This document shows, in pieces, positions 12,656-14,046 of a stretch of DNA of 14,046 nucleotides. Numbering within the stretch: position 1 is the stretch's first letter; each line of letters opens with the position of its first letter. The translations under genes were made by a program, and so were the position numbers. The stretch is from Campylobacterota bacterium (lineage in GTDB: Bacteria; Campylobacterota; Campylobacteria; Campylobacterales; Sulfurovaceae), in assembly GCA_015488875.1 (NCBI GenBank), contig WFMX01000221.1, positions 1 to 14,046 of the forward strand, written 5' to 3'. Under the pieces are notes generated by a model that did not search any database, was not told the origin of the DNA, and worked only from the letters and a program-made list of their open reading frames with translations.

Positions 12656-14046
12656 ATGAAAAATCAAGAATATATAGAAAAAGTAGAGATATTGAAGAGA
12701 TGGGCAAAAGCCTACTATGTGGATGATGACCCAAAAGCGACAGATGAGGAGTATGACAAACTCTATCACGAAGTGTTGGAGCATGAGCGAAATCACCCTG
12801 ACGAGACAGTAGATGACTCCCCTACTCTGCGTGTAGGTGGAGTGGTCAGAGATGAGTTTAGCAAGGCTACACATATCAAGCGAATGTGGAGCATGGAAGA
12901 TGTCTTTAGCACGATAGAGGTAAAAGAGTGGCTAGATAGAGTGGTCAAAAATGTGGGTGGATCTACTCTCTTTTGTGAGCCAAAGTTCGATGGTGCTAGT
13001 ATGAATCTACTCTATGAAGATGGCAAGCTCATCCGTGCGATCACTAGAGGTGATGGAGTAGTGGGTGAAGATGTGACCCAAAATGTCCGTACCATACACT
13101 CTGTACCACTATCTATAGAGTATCATGAACTTATAGAGATTCGTGGTGAAGTGGTCATACGCAAAGATGACTTTGAAGCCATCAACAAAGAGCGACTTGC
13201 ACAGAGAGGATCACTCTTTGCCAATCCACGCAACGCAGCCGCAGGTAGCCTCCGTCAACTCGACTCATCTATCACCGCCAAGCGACGATTGGTCTTTTAT
13301 CCGTGGGGATTGGGCGAAAACACCCTACCCCAATCCACACTCTCAGCCAAGATGAAATATATCCACTCACTAGGATTTCTCAGTCCGCCATACACCAAAG
13401 AGTGCAAAGAGCTAGACGAGATAGAGGAGTTTTATAGATTTCTGATATCCCAAAGAGATGATATACCGATGATGATGGACGGCATGGTGATCAAAGTAGA
13501 CGATATATCCTTAGAAGAGGCTCTCGGATATACAGTCAAAGTACCCAAATGGATGGTAGCATACAAATTTCCTGCTGTAGAGAAAGTGACCAAAATCAAC
13601 GCTATCACTATGCAAGTAGGACGCACAGGTGTCATCACCCCTGTAGCAGAGGTAGAGCCTGTAGAGATAGAGGGTGCTATTATCAGTAGAGCCACTCTAC
13701 ACAATTTCGATGAGATAGAGAGAAAGGATATCCACATAAGAGACAGCGTCATACTCATCCGCTCTGGTGATGTCATACCCAAGATAGTCAAGGTATTAGC
13801 AGACAGGAGAGATGGCACAGAGCAAAAGATAGATAGACCTACCACTTGCCCCACTTGCCACTCTGAGCTACTCGACGAAGGGACTCTCATCAAGTGCCAA
13901 AACTTAGAGTGTCCAGATAGAGTAGTAGGCTCTATCATACACTTCGCCAAAAAAGGCTCTATGAATATAGATGGCTTAGGATCAAAAATAGTAGAGATGC
14001 TAGTAAAAGAGGAAAAGATAAAAGACATATTGGGTCTATATAGTCT
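12656..14046 (+). CDS. ligA: NAD-dependent DNA ligase LigA (3' end beyond window)
   Basis: 463 codons are present and the gene runs off the window. Domain Ia (about 1-60) has YYVDDDPKATDEEYD, the NMN-binding region. The adenylation domain carries KFDG (110-113) with the nucleotide-accepting Lys110, TRGDGVVGEDVT (130-141), EIRGEV (161-166), ANPRNAAAGSLRQLD (189-203), MDGMVIKVD (274-282) and AYKFPA (302-307). The OB fold follows (VGRTGVITPVAEV, 321-333; HNFDE, 349-353; SGDVIPKI, 370-377). A zinc finger uses C398, C401, C414 and C419, and the start of the helix-hairpin-helix domain (NIDGLG) ends the visible part. The rest of the HhH and the BRCT domain are missing. LigA seals nicks in replication and repair using NAD. 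No upstream in-frame start exists, because a TAG stop lies at 12638-12640. No ribosome binding site is seen (see findings). Confidence 0.97.
   Translation, partial: MKNQEYIEKVEILKRWAKAYYVDDDPKATDEEYDKLYHEVLEHERNHPDETVDDSPTLRVGGVVRDEFSKATHIKRMWSMEDVFSTIEVKEWLDRVVKNVGGSTLFCEPKFDGASMNLLYEDGKLIRAITRGDGVVGEDVTQNVRTIHSVPLSIEYHELIEIRGEVVIRKDDFEAINKERLAQRGSLFANPRNAAAGSLRQLDSSITAKRRLVFYPWGLGENTLPQSTLSAKMKYIHSLGFLSPPYTKECKELDEIEEFYRFLISQRDDIPMMMDGMVIKVDDISLEEALGYTVKVPKWMVAYKFPAVEKVTKINAITMQVGRTGVITPVAEVEPVEIEGAIISRATLHNFDEIERKDIHIRDSVILIRSGDVIPKIVKVLADRRDGTEQKIDRPTTCPTCHSELLDEGTLIKCQNLECPDRVVGSIIHFAKKGSMNIDGLGSKIVEMLVKEEKIKDILGLYS

Noticed and set aside
13432..14028. 198-codon open frame on the minus strand opposite ligA
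   Set aside because: It is antisense to unmistakable LigA motifs, with Ser/Ile-rich shadow composition and no start context.

Overview
The window looks like a piece of a Campylobacterota (Epsilonproteobacteria) chromosome, probably a Sulfurimonas- or Sulfurovum-like organism. The genus is a guess. The evidence is low G+C with heavy AGA/ATA/CTA codon use, T-rich promoters with TATAAT -10 boxes and no clear -35, Epsilon-style housekeeping proteins (Era, LigA, L21/L27), and a secretin/ATPase locus in the same relative order as the Campylobacter jejuni cts natural-transformation genes. No tRNA, rRNA, CRISPR array, insertion sequence or phage gene was seen.

Layout. Positions 1-1475 (+): the last codons of an unidentified gene, a small lipoprotein, RidA, then a TATAAT promoter and the ribosomal pair rplU-rpmA, closed by a perfect 10-bp terminator hairpin. 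Positions 1585-2511 (+): a lone GT2 glycosyltransferase of rhamnosyltransferase type, where obgE would commonly follow rpmA. Positions 2575-2599: a terminator facing the other way. It closes an eight-gene minus-strand operon at 11428-2650. Positions 11525-12424 (-): era. Positions 12656 to the window end (+): ligA, divergent from era and cut by the window edge.

The operon is the main content. In transcription order it encodes a GspL-like fusion (PilM-like cytoplasmic half, membrane segment, PilN-like periplasmic half), a PilO/MshJ-like protein, a small MshK/PilP/CtsR-like periplasmic protein, an MshL-type secretin, an ExeA/MshM/CtsP-type AAA ATPase, a single-pass TPR protein (MshN/CtsX position), a GspE/MshE/CtsE assembly ATPase and a GspF/MshG/CtsF platform protein. 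This is the same order as the MSHA pilus biogenesis genes I-J-K-L-M-N-E-G, and its last six genes match C. jejuni ctsR-D-P-X-E-F. The genes are packed with stop/start overlaps or very short gaps, so one translationally coupled transcript is likely. No pilin or prepilin peptidase gene is present, and the operon stops at a terminator right after the GspF gene. A DNA-uptake (competence) pseudopilus or an MSHA-like pilus using pilins from elsewhere are the two reasonable functions.

The 231-bp era/ligA divergent intergenic region is the most unusual non-coding stretch. It carries an 83-nt imperfect inverted repeat (12504-12586, about 22 base pairs with a 30-nt loop), a very good extended -10 promoter firing into it on the minus strand, a 12-bp perfect palindrome over the ligA -35 region, and a ligA -10 box so close to the ATG that the ligA message is predicted to be leaderless.
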